64,000 bases of DNA from Candidula unifasciata (lineage: Eukaryota; Mollusca; Gastropoda; Stylommatophora; Geomitridae). Both the position numbers and the translations under genes were made by a program. The stretch is from positions 1,060,243 through 1,124,242 of the forward strand of contig CAJHNH020008547.1 of assembly GCA_905116865.2 (NCBI GenBank), in the 5' to 3' direction. This document shows positions 1 to 55,679 of this stretch, in pieces. Numbering within the stretch: the first letter of the stretch is position 1; each line of letters starts with the position of its first letter. The notes beneath the pieces are model-generated. The model was not told the origin of the DNA, made no database searches, and saw only the letters and a program-made list of their open reading frames with translations.

Positions 1-537
1 AACACACACAAATTCAGACAAGGTCATTACTATCATACACCATTCAATCAATTCGGCAAGAAAGGCCATTACCATCAGATAACATTTAAACATTAAGACA
101 AGAAAGGCCATTACCATCAGATAACATTTAAACATTTAGACAAGAAAGGTCATTACCATCAGATAACATTCAAACATTTAGACAAGAAAGGTCATTACCA
201 TCAGATAACATTCAAACATTTAGACAAGAAAGGCCATTACCATCAGATAACATTTAAACATTTAGACAAGAAAGGTCATTACCATCAGATAACATTTAAA
301 CATTTAGACAAGAATGGCCATTACCATCAGATAACATTTAAACATTTAGACAAGAAAGGTCACTACCATCAGATAACATTTAAACATTTAGACAAGAAAG
401 GCCATTACCATCAGATAACATTGAAACATTTAGACAAGAAAGGTCATTACCATCAGATAACATTCAAACATTTAGATAAGAAAGGTCATTGTATCAGACA
501 ACATAGAAATATTCAGACAACAAGGTCATTACCATTA
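1..537. repeat. 42-bp minisatellite in CUL3 intron 15
   Basis: About twelve copies of a unit containing gacaagaaaggtcattacca followed by tcagataacatttaaacatt. Copies are nearly identical in the middle and degraded at both ends. It starts before the window. Open frames within it are accidental. Confidence 0.95.
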
Positions 538-689
538 GCAATTAGTGAGGAAATCATAACAGTATTTCACACACAAATACAGTTTATATCAAACAAACAA
601 ATGAACAAACTTTATTTTAAAATGGTTAAGAATTTAAGATCACTAGATTCTAATGAAACAAAAGTTAGGCAATAATGTCATTTCATGTC

Positions 690-1000
690 ATGCCATATCA
701 TCATCATGTGCTCTGTCAATTGGCGTTGGTGCTCATGCGTCTCCACAGATCACGATCCTTGGTTGCCTGGAACAGCTGTCATGATGATATCCCTCCATGC
801 CATAGTTTCAGCCCATCCAGCATCATCTCTCTTGGTCTGCCTCTACCCCTCTTTTCACTGATTTTTCCAGTTGTCATGATGTTCTCCAATGTCTCTCTTC
901 TCGTTATGTGACCAAAGAACAGTGTCTGTCTCTTTCTTATTGTTGTATCTAGAGATCTACTTTTATTAGCCTCAATCATTGTTAGTTACTCTGGCCGTCC
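690..1000 (-). mobile_element. LINE 3' end fragment
   Basis: The minus strand reads DTTIRKRQTLFFGHITRR then KRGRGRPREMMLDGLKLWHG. This is the typical C-terminal tail of non-LTR reverse transcriptases (TIRxRQxxFxGHxxRR ... RGRPR). The same family recurs at 27480-29412, 37905-38165 and 42725-42995. It is a broken fragment with no function expected. Confidence 0.8.
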
Positions 1001-1145
1001 AAGGTATTCGTAACATTCGTCTCAGAAACCACAGTTCATTAACACAATGTTATTATCATCAGACACGATGTCAATATTTTAATAAAACAATTTTTAAAAC
1101 AAATGGACAAGCATAATTTGACACACACATGCACACAAAACTTAC

Positions 1146-45171
<44,026 letters not shown>

Positions 45172-45620
45172 GACCGTACTGAAGATGTCAATTTATCTCA
45201 CTCCGAGTAGAAAAACGATGGCACTGAAGATGTAGTGGTTGGAATTAATTTTTCTCATGAACCAAAACTTTCAACTATCGAAATCCGTACAACCTAATAA
45301 TTAAATCTTGTTACTACACCGATCACTACAACGTTGAGATACTGCGTCGGCCACGAAATTGTAGGACACGCGTAGCTTCGATTATAATCTTCAGCGTGTC
45401 ATTCTGGTCCATAAATCGCCAGTTTATTTATGATTTTCATGGTTTAAAAGTCGACAAAGAAGAGATCGTCTGTAAGCTGTAGTGAGAGACCTATCTGCAG
45501 TCGTTTGGCAAGGACCGCGTCACAACCTTGACCCGAGCCTCCGACTGGCGAAGTAGATTTTTGCCTAACTACTTCTCAACCGTTTTATCGAACAAAATAG
45601 CTATAAGTTTGATAAAAATT
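45172..45620 (-). promoter_or_regulatory. Probable CUL3 5' UTR and promoter region
   Basis: This is the unique-looking sequence immediately upstream of CUL3 exon 1. It is free of the repeat families seen elsewhere and has scattered CpGs, notably at 45340-45400 and 45490-45560. There is no clear TATA box or initiator. Assignment rests on position only. Confidence 0.35.
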
Positions 45621-46055
45621 GACAAGACCTAGCAAATTTACTAAATATTTCTCGTTGATTTTGTATATCAATTTCGTCTAAAGGAAAGATATATATAGTA
45701 CGGAGCGGATCATGACAACTCTGTGGAAGGTCACTTCCTAGTATGATGGGATAGTCATGACGGCCAGCTAAGTTTAGTCGTTGTTGGTGTTGTCTTTTCG
45801 GATATCCTGTAATCATGTAACTCCATTTGATCAACAATATGATTCAGCACAGGGAAGCAAAATGTGGCACCATAACTAATAAATGCATAAAATCCCTGAT
45901 CAAAATGACTACTTCAGCCGTTTACTGCGCATTCTTTACAGAACTGGTGGGAAAGAGCAAACTGGATATGAGATTTTGGCTCAGTAGATTTCCCACCTGC
46001 CTACATCTCAACTTTCTGTGTTTTTTTTAAATTTTTAATGCCTATAAATGTGACT
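45621..46055. other. Intergenic sequence upstream of CUL3
   Basis: A decayed relative occurs at 46500-46780 (shared words gtatgatgggatagtcatg / gtatgatgagatagtcatgg). No gene signal. Confidence 0.45.
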
Positions 46056-46059
46056 TTCT

Positions 46060-46450
46060 CCCGTGTGTGTTCGGGGAACCCATTGTGGGGAAAACAAGAA
46101 TATCTTCTTCTTCTTCTCCTTCGCGTTCACTAGCTGTAAACTATGGCAGAAAGTTCTGGTTGTTCATCCACTTCTGGACTGCAGTCCTGTTCCAAAACCT
46201 GAGTTTTGCGTGTGCATCAGTTTTACAGATCTGACTCATTTGCCACTGCCACTCCCGAAGCATGTCGTAAGAGTCGACTAATTAGGGGCTTCCTTTGAAA
46301 GGCAAGAAACCAACGCCATGCATACACACAAACCCAGATCCGTAAAACGGATGTGCACGCAATACTCAGGTTCTGAAACAAGACCAAAGTCAAGAGTTGG
46401 ATGAACTACCATAACTTGTCGCTGGAGCTTACAGTCGGTGAAAGAAAAAG
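46060..46450 (+). mobile_element. SINE-like family A copy with a second, inverted family A piece inside
   Basis: 46060-46094 and 46246-46450 read as one plus copy (ggaacccattgtggggaaaa ... aagcatgtcgtaagagtcga ... ctggagcttacagtcggtga). 46095-46245 is family A in the opposite direction (cttcgcgttcactagctgta). Confidence 0.7.
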
Positions 46451-46779
46451 ATAAATAGTGATAAAAGTAAACTTTGTGTGTGTGTTTATTGTTGGTGATC
46501 TGGGAATTTAATGAGGTTGAAGTAAACGATGTTTACAGTACGGAGTCGAATGTCACTTTCTTGTATGATGAGATAGTCATGGCGACCAGCCAAGTTTACT
46601 TGCATGAACATAAATCGTAGTCATTCTTCGGATACCCTATAAACATATGTATGACACAAGACTTGTTTCGGCACGGAGAAGGAATATGTCAGCACCATAA
46701 ATATTGGATGCATAACCATGGCGATCAATAAGCCTATTTCTACTTGTGCTGTGCATTCTCCGAGGATATTTATGGGATG

Positions 46780-47300
46780 AGTTGATTCAAGAACCGACAC
46801 CACAGCACTCGGGACATTCCCGTAAGCGTTCCGTCCCCATCTTTAGCAGCCAACGCAGTTTCCAATACCATTGGCGCAAGTAGCAGTCTGGCATCGACCA
46901 GACCCCCTTCTCACACCCCTCTGCATCACTCTCACCAAATTATGTTCATCAACTGTATGTTACAAACTGTTCACCTGCTCCCATAAGGCTTTTACCACGT
47001 TTGCCTTATCATGCGTCAATATTCCATGAAGCTGTGCAGAGCTAGCCAATATGTCCGTCTGTTTATTTCCCAGCACATCAGCATAACCTGGGGAAAGCAT
47101 CCAAGCAATGCTCATCACCCTCGATCTCAAAAGCGAAACATGCCACTCTGCATGAAGGATGCCTGTCTTCACCTCCATCGACATGCTTTCTGGATCAGTT
47201 ACAATTACGATGTGTGTGTATATTGTGTTCTCTAGCCAGTGGAAAGATGCAGTGACTACCCCCACCTCCATTCACTGGATAGGAAACTGACGAGAAATGT
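46780..47300 (-). mobile_element. RNase-H LINE 3' region
   Basis: The minus strand encodes TIYTHIVIVTDPESMSMEVK (RNase H second Asp region), then SPGYADVLGNKQTDILASSA (catalytic Asp of the GNxxAD motif replaced in context by GNKQTD), then a degenerate tail. Decayed. Confidence 0.75.
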
Positions 47301-48234
47301 TAAAATCTATCTGCACATCGAGATTATCCATAAGTGCTATGACCCCACCCTCCACCCCAACATGTTTCTGTGTGTGTTTACACCAGTGACTGTTTACCCT
47401 CCAGGTTGCTCCCTGGTGATTTGGCCATCAGGGCAACGTCGAGAGACCAACATGAAAAATCTCAGATACCCGGTTCAACCTCTAAGGAAATTATAATAGG
47501 GTTCCCGTAACGGCTATACCAAGTAGTGTGCACTAAAATGCAGAAAGACTCTTGTTCTGTATTTGTTGATGAAGCGACTAGTGGTTCTTGTATGGTTTTC
47601 GTTGCTCCGATAGATATATCTAGACTTCGCACCTGAATCAGGGACAAACATACATTCTCGTTTTAAAATATTCATAAAAAATACTACAGTATTAAAAAAG
47701 ATAAACAAGATTATGCAATGTTGATTGTGCAGTATGCACAATCAAGATTATGCAATGTTGATTGTGCAGTATGCACGTGGTGAGATATAGCGAAATACAC
47801 CTGGAAATAAATTGTGCAGTTTGTTGATCTTCTTAATTAAATGTACAGTGGGGAAAACTGATTTGAAATGTGTATTTTACAAGTTCGAAACTGTTCTTCA
47901 TATCTCTACGTATTTGTCTTTTTCACGTGACCTATGATGTCTGTACGAAAGACTGCGATCAAATGTCGAATTTGAGTTTTTCAACTTATATCAGCCTAGC
48001 TGTAAACCACACGTAACAACCCCTGTGTTGAGTTCGAAAACAGAAAAGGTAAATAATAGAAAAACTAATCATTCTTGATGCAAGGTCACATAAATTAGGT
48101 CGAAATATTATTAAGTGAAAGACAACGATAATGCGAATGAATCAAGCGTATGATAACCCAGTCGTCCTTTCACCTTAATCAGTAGAAACATCCCTCGTGT
48201 TGGTTATGGTGCCCAACTTTGAGAAAGCAAAGAA

Positions 48235-48338
48235 TAGCCTCCCTAACAAGCATGTCGTACAAGGCGACTAATTATGGGCATTTCTTAAAAGTTAGCGTGC
48301 GTCTACCTGAGAGACTAGGAATCAACAGTCTGCGTACA
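48235..48338 (+). mobile_element. Truncated SINE-like family A copy
   Basis: Keeps agcatgtcgtacaaggcgac and gaatcaacagtctgcgtaca, then runs straight into the (CATA)n tract. Confidence 0.65.
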
Positions 48339-48490
48339 AATACATACACATACATACATACATACATACATACATACATACATACATACATACATACATA
48401 CATACATACATACATACATACATACATACATACATACATACATACATACATACATACATACATACGTACGCACGCGCGCGCACACACATA
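48339..48490. repeat. (CATA)n microsatellite with CG/CA end
   Basis: About 30 CATA units, then gtacgcacgcgcgcgcacac. All frames are open, giving YIHT and YVCM strings that are artefacts. Confidence 0.99.
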
Positions 48491-49315
48491 CACACTTGGG
48501 CAGGGACGATGGTGGTTGGCCCAAAGAAGTCGATTTTAGCGGTGGCGACGTGTAAGGACATGTCCTCGGTGTGGTCGTCGAGCTCAAAGTCCAAGATCAT
48601 GCAGTCTGGTCCGAACAGTTTGATTAAACAAATGACGTCCTGGAGGCAATGCCTGTGCAGTCGAGGAAGCTGTTGTAAACCTGTCTCTTAGGTGACGAAG
48701 ACGAATAAAGCGATTCTCCGCTGCTGTTTGTCACTATGGGTCCTCCACTGCGATGCCGGTCTTCTACTAAACCGGTGGTGTGGAACCGGTGCTACAGTCG
48801 ACTGATGGTATTCTGGTGCACGTTTAGATGCCTGACAACCTGAATTTGACTTTCTCCTGCCTGCAGTCAGCCATTAGCAATATTCCTTAAATTTATCGTT
48901 AGAGGCGCCATTCCTGACTGCTTGAAAATGAACTGATCATTTTGGTGTAGCGTTATCCTTTTATAGAGTTTCAATTGCGTAGGCAGTGAATAGTGCTCAC
49001 CGAAAATTGTGCTGCTTTCTCGTGCTTGCATTGTGAGCTATGCTCACAAATATTGTCTTAAACACAATTGACCACTGTGTTGAAACGATTACAAAACCCC
49101 ACGCAATTCACGCTCATATGTCCACTGGAGACGGTAAACAAAATTTGAGTCTGCTTTTCACATACCCGAGTACGATATTTTATCTACAAAATAATAAAAA
49201 CGCGCCATCGGATAATTATGCGCTTCTTGTTTTTTTTTAACAGTATACATAGACATTGCCTCGTGCACGACACATTGCAAAATGTTAAATGTTGAAATAA
49301 AAAATTGACACCATA
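48491..49315. other. Intergenic sequence with no recognised feature
   Basis: Fairly GC-balanced; 48500-48700 resembles coding DNA in composition but no family is recognised. Confidence 0.45.
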
Positions 49316-49319
49316 GTAC

Positions 49320-49585
49320 GTGGGGCATCCACTGAGCGCTCCGTCCCCATCTTCAACAGTAAGCGAAAAGATGTAATTCCGATGGCACCAGCAACTGTCT
49401 AATTGTACATCCGTCTCGCCTTTCCATTGAGTGCTAAGCGTCAGCCAGATTCCCCTGGCAACTCTCTGCAGAGCCATTCTACTCATAATGTAATGATCTT
49501 TTTGTACCTCCACACTGTTCACTTACAACATCTAGTTTGTAATACATCACTTCACTACCAAGTGGTGCAGAACCGGCTAGTCTGG
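49320..49585 (-). mobile_element. RNase-H LINE 3' end fragment
   Basis: Shares cactgagcgctccgtcccca / tcttcaacag and the ctaccaagtggtgcagaacc block with 12065-12480 and 46780-47300. Confidence 0.6.
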
Positions 49586-49859
49586 TAATCCTAGTTTTAG
49601 CTTCATAGCAAACGGGTCACCCCATAGTTGCTCCGCTCCTGTGCCAACGAAAAACACACGTAGCTCACAGTGTCACGCCATGCACTCAACTCAGAAGCTG
49701 GGCGACGAAACTATATCCTTCCAGTCTATAAATGGAGCAAAAATGCAACGGTCAACGTCTGGCAGAAAAAAAAAACCAATTGCCACGGCTATTTAAAAAA
49801 AAAGTGGCCGTGCTTAGCGTCCATTTTAACCTGAAGCATTATATAAGGGTTAATAAATG

Positions 49860-50935
49860 GTCACCCCAGCAGTACCCTCATTATTAGCTGGACAGGACAT
49901 TACATCCACCAGCAGGCGTCGCCCCTACAACGACCTGCCTGCCTTCATTAACGACTGTTCACCTAACAGCCATACAGTTCTTTGGCACGAAGGAGACACC
50001 TTGAACTTGGGTTTCCGACTGCCGACTCCCTACAAGATGTTATTTTACGTTTTGTTATCACAATTGATGCCACTGCACATTGGGCATGTCCATGCGTGCT
50101 CAGTTCTCCGAAGCAGCAGCCACTCCAAAGTACTTCTACTAATTGTCCCAATGAGAAGCTGGTTATATTGTCTCCTTTCTCGGCCTTGAAGACGGCAAAG
50201 ACGTGCGTCACCATGCTTAACTCTCATGTCATGCAATCGTGTTAGTGTCAGGGATCATTCTCTACTAGCCCAGTTCGTATAGCGTTGACGATATCTGCTC
50301 TGTCCATGCTTTTTCCCCGCAATCATTAGTGCAGTGCTTGCCAGTTGGTCCGCTCGCTCATTTCCTTTTACGCCCGGTGTGAAGATCCAGGTTACAGAGG
50401 TTAAGTGCGATTTCCGAATGCTTTCTGTCCATTCAGAGCGCATACTGAAGCATATTCATTGAGTCTGAGGCAATAACTGCCTGTGTGGCGGTTTGCTTGG
50501 ATACCCATGCTAGAGCTCTAGAAGCAGCGGCTATTTCCATTGTCATGCTTGACGTGGTTGTCTGCTAAGCGCCGCTGTCCTCATGTATTGTTTTCCGCCT
50601 TCTTTGCGCTGTGTATGCCCGTACTGACCTTGATCCGCGCTTCACGGATCCATCTGTGTAGATGATGATATCTTCTGGGTCTGAATGCTGATCTATCAGT
50701 TCCCTTACTTCTGTGTCTACGGCAGCAGGAATTTGATCCCTGCTGTACCTTCCGAGTGTGATGACAACCTTAGAGATGCCATGCATGTCTACTGGTGTAT
50801 GCGTCCATTCTTTTCCGTGACTGATCACGTCTAGGTCACATACCTGCTGGATTAAATCCTCAGCCTTTGCCATCCAAAAGCGCCCTCTTTTGAGACGCGA
50901 TCCTTTTGTGTCTTGTATAGCTTTGTGCAATGGGT
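49860..50935 (-). mobile_element. LINE tail with RNase H domain and zinc knuckle
   Basis: Read from high to low coordinates on the minus strand: PEDIIIYTDGSVKRGSRS (first catalytic Asp), MTMEIAAASRALAWV (Glu), IASDSMNML (Asp), VTWIFTPGVKGNERADQLAS (last Asp), then STLEWLLLRRTEHAWTCPMC. This is the usual RNase H order followed by the C-terminal CPxC knuckle of RNase-H-bearing LINEs. Several frameshifts and a TAG at about 50550-50560 break it. It lies between CUL3 and RFC4 and is not part of either. Confidence 0.85.
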
Positions 50936-50959
50936 GGTTAACGGCTGCCGATACCCTCA

Positions 50960-51160
50960 GGTAAGCCTTGACCTGTGCCACTTTGTATCTGCTAGTCATC
51001 GTCGGCAAACCCAGGACTAGTTTATCTGCCTGCTCGTTTCCCAACACACCAGCATGACGCAAACTACCCGGGACCTCTGAAGCGATGCGTGCCGCTCTGC
51101 ACGGAGCATGACTGTTTCCACTTTTCTTAACATAATCCACCCCCGATATCATATGCCAGG
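50960..51160 (-). mobile_element. Second RNase-H LINE fragment abutting the first
   Basis: The minus strand encodes SLRHAGVLGNEQADKLVLGL, an RNase H C-terminal end, directly upstream of the N-terminal start of another RNase H domain in the same open frame. The order is impossible for one element, so two copies have been joined. Confidence 0.7.
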
Positions 51161-51624
51161 CTTGGTTGCACTACGCGACCAAGCTAGCTAGGATCCCATA
51201 TGCACTTAGTCTACCGCTCAGCACAGAGCTATCGGTACAGATATGCACGGCTAGCAAATGACACAAGAAATGACTTGACTGGGGACTCGACTTCGAAACA
51301 TTCTTTGTGACTTTAGACCTGACTCTTAACTCGACGTGGACCTGAAGGGTGATTATTAGGTCTTGATCTGGTCTTGATGTAATTCTCCAGTTGAACGATT
51401 GATAATCATATATAAGTACTGGTTCACTCCCCAGCTGTTTGCTGAAATCACTATTTCTGATCCTGTCTTTTCTAGTTGCATTTGGGATTCGTAGTAGACT
51501 AAAAATGTATGTTGTTTTAATTTTTCCTTTTGTTGACACTGTCCTCGTTTGGCACTGGTAACATAATGTTGAGAAAATACTGTGTTCTTCGCCACCCATA
51601 AACTAAATAGTGGGGCCTTTGCTT

Positions 51625-52160
51625 CTGCCACCAGCAGCATGACAGTGGAGGGCATGGTTGTCACAAATGCGCCAGAATGGCTGAAACCTCAGGAATTCAC
51701 CAATGTATGCTTTCTCAGCGACTTACTGAGCATGCTACAGAAGATCAAGGCGGGGCAAAAACGAAAACTGTGGCTCCATCTGATACAGCATTCAGTGTTT
51801 CGCAAAATCACCTTGATTTTTTTTGTCCCAGGGTATGCTGATGTGATAGGCAATGAGAGAGCAGACGTCCTGACTAGCAGTGCAACTATCAGGAATGGGC
51901 CATCTGTGGACAGGAGAGACATCGTCAATGTCATACGAGAGACTAAAGGCTTCGTGGAGAATTATTTTTTCATTAAAAAGACCGAATACCATGGGTGTAC
52001 CAACTGGAGCAGCGAAAAAGGAAAACCATACGGTAGCTACCTGTCGCTACATCAGTCAGAACAGAATAAGAGTTGGTAGTCTAAAAACACACGGAGACAT
52101 ACTAAGGGGGAGATCGAAGCACTTATGGCCATGTCCGACATGCGAGAAAGATGATCTTTA
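51625..52160 (+). mobile_element. RNase-H LINE 3' region
   Basis: The plus strand encodes VPGYADVIGNERADVLTSSA, then RIRVGSLKTHGDILRGRSKH LWPCPTCEKDD with the CPTC knuckle; one frameshift near 52040. It ends about 50 bases before the candidate RFC4 promoter. Confidence 0.78.
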
Positions 52161-52204
52161 ATATAAACTAAAACACAACATAGAGTTGTGTGGTAGTTTC
52201 ATTA

Positions 52205-52312
52205 ACTGCTAACTGGCGCGAAATATAACGTTGACTTCCGGCCAAGATTTTCGAGGAAAATCATTTCTGTTGTTCAAGTCTGGAACTTGAAATTGAAAAC
52301 TTCTGTGTATGT
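52205..52312 (+). promoter_or_regulatory. Candidate RFC4 promoter and non-coding first exon
   Basis: A TGGCGCGAAA box at 52214-52223 matches the E2F consensus on the opposite strand. An ACTTCCGGC ETS-type box lies at 52234-52242. A GTATGT sequence at 52307 could be the first donor, paired with the acceptor at 55675. Replication genes including RFC subunits are classic E2F targets. The motifs are seen; their use as the RFC4 promoter is inference. Confidence 0.45.
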
Positions 52313-52775
52313 TATTAATCAGTCTGCCATTTTGTTTCAATATATTAAAACCTGCACATTTTAAAAAATTATAGTTTTAAATAGAAAAGAGAGTCTTTTA
52401 CGCCTGACTGCTAGTGCCTAGTGGCTAGTCGCATTTCAATAATGCATTTGAGATGATCATTGATTAATTCTGTAATTCTTCATCTTTTTGTTTTTTAATT
52501 ATCATCATTGATTATGATTATTTGTAATTAGTGACGATGTTAAAAAGTAAGATAATCGTTATTTATCATTATCTTTAAAAAAGGAAACTATCACCCATAT
52601 GTTTTGTATTCACTGTGACCGCCGTCATTCTGACGTATTATAAATTATAATAATTATTTAAATTTAAGGTTAGTGGGGGGATTAATGCATACTCTAGTAA
52701 CTCTGGTCAAATGTTCATTATTGTTTGAAAATAATTCAACTTAAACTAGCATAGTTGGAAGGTTATTGAAAAATA

Positions 52776-53512
52776 GGCTTTCCTCCGAACTTCAGGCACA
52801 AAAGATAGTAAAGTAAATAAAGATCCCTTTTCACGCCTTAGCCGCATGGGGTAAATGAGAAGTGCGTCCCATATTTTTACAGACCACTCAGCATTGAATG
52901 GGTAATGTGGTCAGCATTACGCCGACTGTCTTTACTTCCCCAGGACAGCCCATCTTGGTACCCATTTTAGGCTGGGTTGACCTGCGACGCCCCATACCAT
53001 GATAAAAATCCACGTAGCCAGCAGTGGGTTTTGATCGCGGTACGTTGGATTATAAGTCGGACTCGCAACGCCAAGCCACAAACACCGTGGGCACAAAAGA
53101 TGGCGGCCACAAAATATCCTTTTGAGCGTCAGTCAACTGACTTAATTTGCGGTTTTCCGGCGACTACCGCCACCGCGGTTTTCCGGCGACCCAATTTGCA
53201 GTTTTCCCACTGTTTTCCGGCGACTGCCACCACGAGTTTCCCCACGCCGCATGAGCAGCATGGATTGGGGCTAAACTAGATGGCTAGGACTCACGAGCAA
53301 AGCTGCAGGAGATGCGGAAGCTGCTGCTCGTGGGTCCTAGCCATCTAGTTTAGCCTCAACGGCGTGGAGGAACTCGTGGCGGTAGTTGCTGGAAAACCGT
53401 GGGAAAACTGCAAATTAAGTCACCGGAAAACCGCATATTAAGACACGTGACTGAGGCTCAAAAGGATATTTTGCGGCTGCCATCTTTTGTTCCCGAAGTT
53501 CGGAGGATAGCT
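52776..53512. mobile_element. Foldback element, copy 2, with a nested SINE
   Basis: Ends GGCTTTCCTCCGAACTTC and GAAGTTCGGAGGATAGCT are complementary. Flanks gaaaaata / gaaaaatg form an 8-bp target duplication. Inner arms (gctaaactagatggctagga / tcctagccatctagtttagc) pair as in copy 1. The left arm is interrupted at 52807-53089. Confidence 0.87.
52807..53089 (-). mobile_element. tRNA-derived SINE (family T) nested in foldback copy 2
   Basis: Flanked by a perfect 12-bp duplication GGCACAAAAGAT (52795-52806 and 53090-53101). The minus strand begins gtttgtggcttggcgttgcg (A-box-like), then GATCAAAACC (B-box-like), shares a central gtggtcagcat...ggtacccattt core with 57030-57262, and ends in a TTTATTTACTTTAC tail. 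Confidence 0.85.
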
Positions 53513-53671
53513 GAAAAATGCAATCCAACGGTACCTCATTCAAGTCTGTACATAATTTCTAAGCCTAGGTATTTTTGTTTTATGGTCAGTTATGTAAATA
53601 AAACTATTTCTATCACTATGTTCGTGGCAATGATACCCAATAGAATAAATAATAATGTTTTTACATATTCT

Positions 53672-54145
53672 GGGCTATCCCAAATTATCAAGGCTAAGAA
53701 AAGACCCTAACAGGGCCTCAATCGTTTGTAAATTGCAGACTTCTTTCCGGCGAATATACCACATACCACAGGAAACACTCCTCTGAATAACAACAGCTCC
53801 GACACTGAGTGCTAGGTTTAACTTCTCCCCTGGGTCCTAGGTTTAACTTCTCTCCTGGGTCCTAGGTTTAACTTCTCTCCTGGGTCCTAGGTTTAGGGTT
53901 AGGGCAAGGAGTATTGCAATTATGATACCGCCACCAGAATCTGTCACAACAGTGGAACCACGGAACTATCGATTGTAGGGTTATGGATGGAACTTATGCA
54001 GATGCGTTACCACGGCGGCACTAGTCGCACGTTGTTTACTGAATATTTAGCGAAGCTTTTTGGCTGCACAGTCACAAACATTGAGGCCCTATTAGGGTAT
54101 TTTCTCAGCCTCAATAATTTGGGACCGTTATTCGAAGGATAGCCC
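53672..54145. mobile_element. Foldback element, copy 3
   Basis: Ends GGGCTATCCCAAATTATCAA and TTTGGGACCGTTATTCGAAG / GATAGCCC are related to copy 1. Flanks catattct / catatcct suggest an 8-bp duplication. Contains four 25-bp units of tgggtcctaggtttaacttc at 53817-53895. Confidence 0.75.
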
Positions 54146-54274
54146 ATATCCTGTCATATAATCACATTATTGTTCTTAATGGCTGTCCATTATACTGTAA
54201 GAGGCAGACATTAATAACCATATACTATTGTAGGTTGGTGGATGGAGCTTTCATTCAGGTCACATTGCTGCTTT

Positions 54275-54560
54275 AACATTTCTTCTTCTTCGTGTTCACC
54301 AGCTGTAAACTCCGGCGGAAAGTTCTGGTTGTTTGTCCTCTTCTGGACTCTAGTCCTGTTCAAAAACCTGAGTGTTGTACAACTGTTTCATAAGTCTGAC
54401 TCATTTGCATGCAAACTGTTGGTTCCTTGCCTCTCAGGCAGATGTACTCTGACTTTGAAAGAAGCTCTCAATTGGTCAACTCTTACGACATGCTTTTGGG
54501 CAGGCAGTGGGTCTATTCTTGTTTTCCCTACAATGGGACCCCGGAACCAACACAGGTGGC
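54275..54560 (-). mobile_element. SINE-like family A copy
   Basis: One of the best preserved: cttcgtgttcaccagctgta, actccggcggaaagttctgg, aattggtcaactcttacgac, gggaccccggaaccaacaca. Confidence 0.85.
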
Positions 54561-54779
54561 TTTAAAATTTAATTATCAGATAACATTTAATTATCAGACA
54601 AATTAATATTTCAAAATGGCAACCAATTAATTTAAAGTAATTAATTTCTGATAAAGTAAGAAATAACTGAGCAAATACCAAGGAACTATTTTATCAAGAA
54701 TTTGTGTTAAACAAAATAGACTAACTGTGGCTAATAGATGTGAATGATACAACCCATCTTCTTCACTTCCTCTTTTACC

Positions 54780-55035
54780 GCTTCTGATATCTTCTTTTTC
54801 TTCTTTGTGTTTGGTTTCGTATGCTCACATCAGACCATCAGATGGGTTGCCTCTATAAACTCGCATGTCAGTAGCAGCTTCATGGTTCTCCATAGCTTGC
54901 TCTGCACACTTTGCTTTTGAGGCCAGGTGTCTTTTTGAAGTTGCAGGTAGAGTGGGCAGGTCTGCAGAATGTGCTCAGGTGGTTGTGGTCCTGTTTAACA
55001 AGCACACTGTGGGGACTGTACAATCTTTATTTATC
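54780..55035 (-). mobile_element. RNase-H LINE C-terminal fragment
   Basis: Reverse complement of the segment at 60270-60470 (tctgcagacctgcccactct, gcaagctat). The minus strand gives LPTLPATSKRHLASKAKCAE in a shifted frame. Upstream of RFC4's start exon. Confidence 0.75.
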
Positions 55036-55429
55036 ATGGAGATAATAGTTTCTGCTTCTATTTCTGGCATGGTGCTGTTATAGAGTTTCTCTTATGTTCT
55101 TTCCTTTTTGTGCTTGGTCTGCATAATGATCTTTCTTCATCCATTTCCTCTTCAGTATTTATGGTATCATAAGGCATTTTCTCTTAGTGGGCAAACCATT
55201 TGATTTGTTGTCTTTGTATGTAATTTAGAATTAGTTCTTTGTCAGCTTTTGCTCTTATTACTTCATTCCTGATTTTATCTCTTCTTATCACTCATGCAGC
55301 CCTCTGTAATATTATTACTACTATGTACCTAAAAGCAAGGGCTGCATAATAATGAATTTGTTCCCATAAAGTTGTTGCTGCTTCAAGTGAGTGCTGATCA
55401 CTTGTGAATTTGTTGTCTTGCTATAGTCG

Positions 55430-55610
55430 AAGTACATCTTTTTAGAGGTGAGGAACTGACAGTCTGCATACAAGTAAGCCAGAACTGTAAAATGGATTAA
55501 TGGATGTGCATACAAAACTCAACTTTTTGCATAAGACCGAAGTCCAGAAATGGAATTCATTTTGTGGCCGAAGTTTATGGCTGGTAAACACAGAGGAAAA
55601 AAAGACTGTT
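55430..55610 (+). mobile_element. SINE-like family A partial copy next to the RFC4 start exon
   Basis: Keeps gaactgacagtctgcataca, gtccagaaatgg and atggctggtaaacacagagg. It ends about 70 bases before the RFC4 acceptor. Confidence 0.7.
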
Positions 55611-55679
55611 TAAAACTGCAGATGTTTTTTTCCCAAGCCTTTGTCAAGTTTGTTTTTCTTGTATTTTAAATACAGAAAG

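Noticed and set aside
48219..48600. YIHT and YVCM repeat frames
   Set aside because: (CATA)n microsatellite.
53880..53910. Telomere-like ttagggttaggg
   Set aside because: Only two hexamers, at the end of a 25-bp local repeat inside a foldback element.
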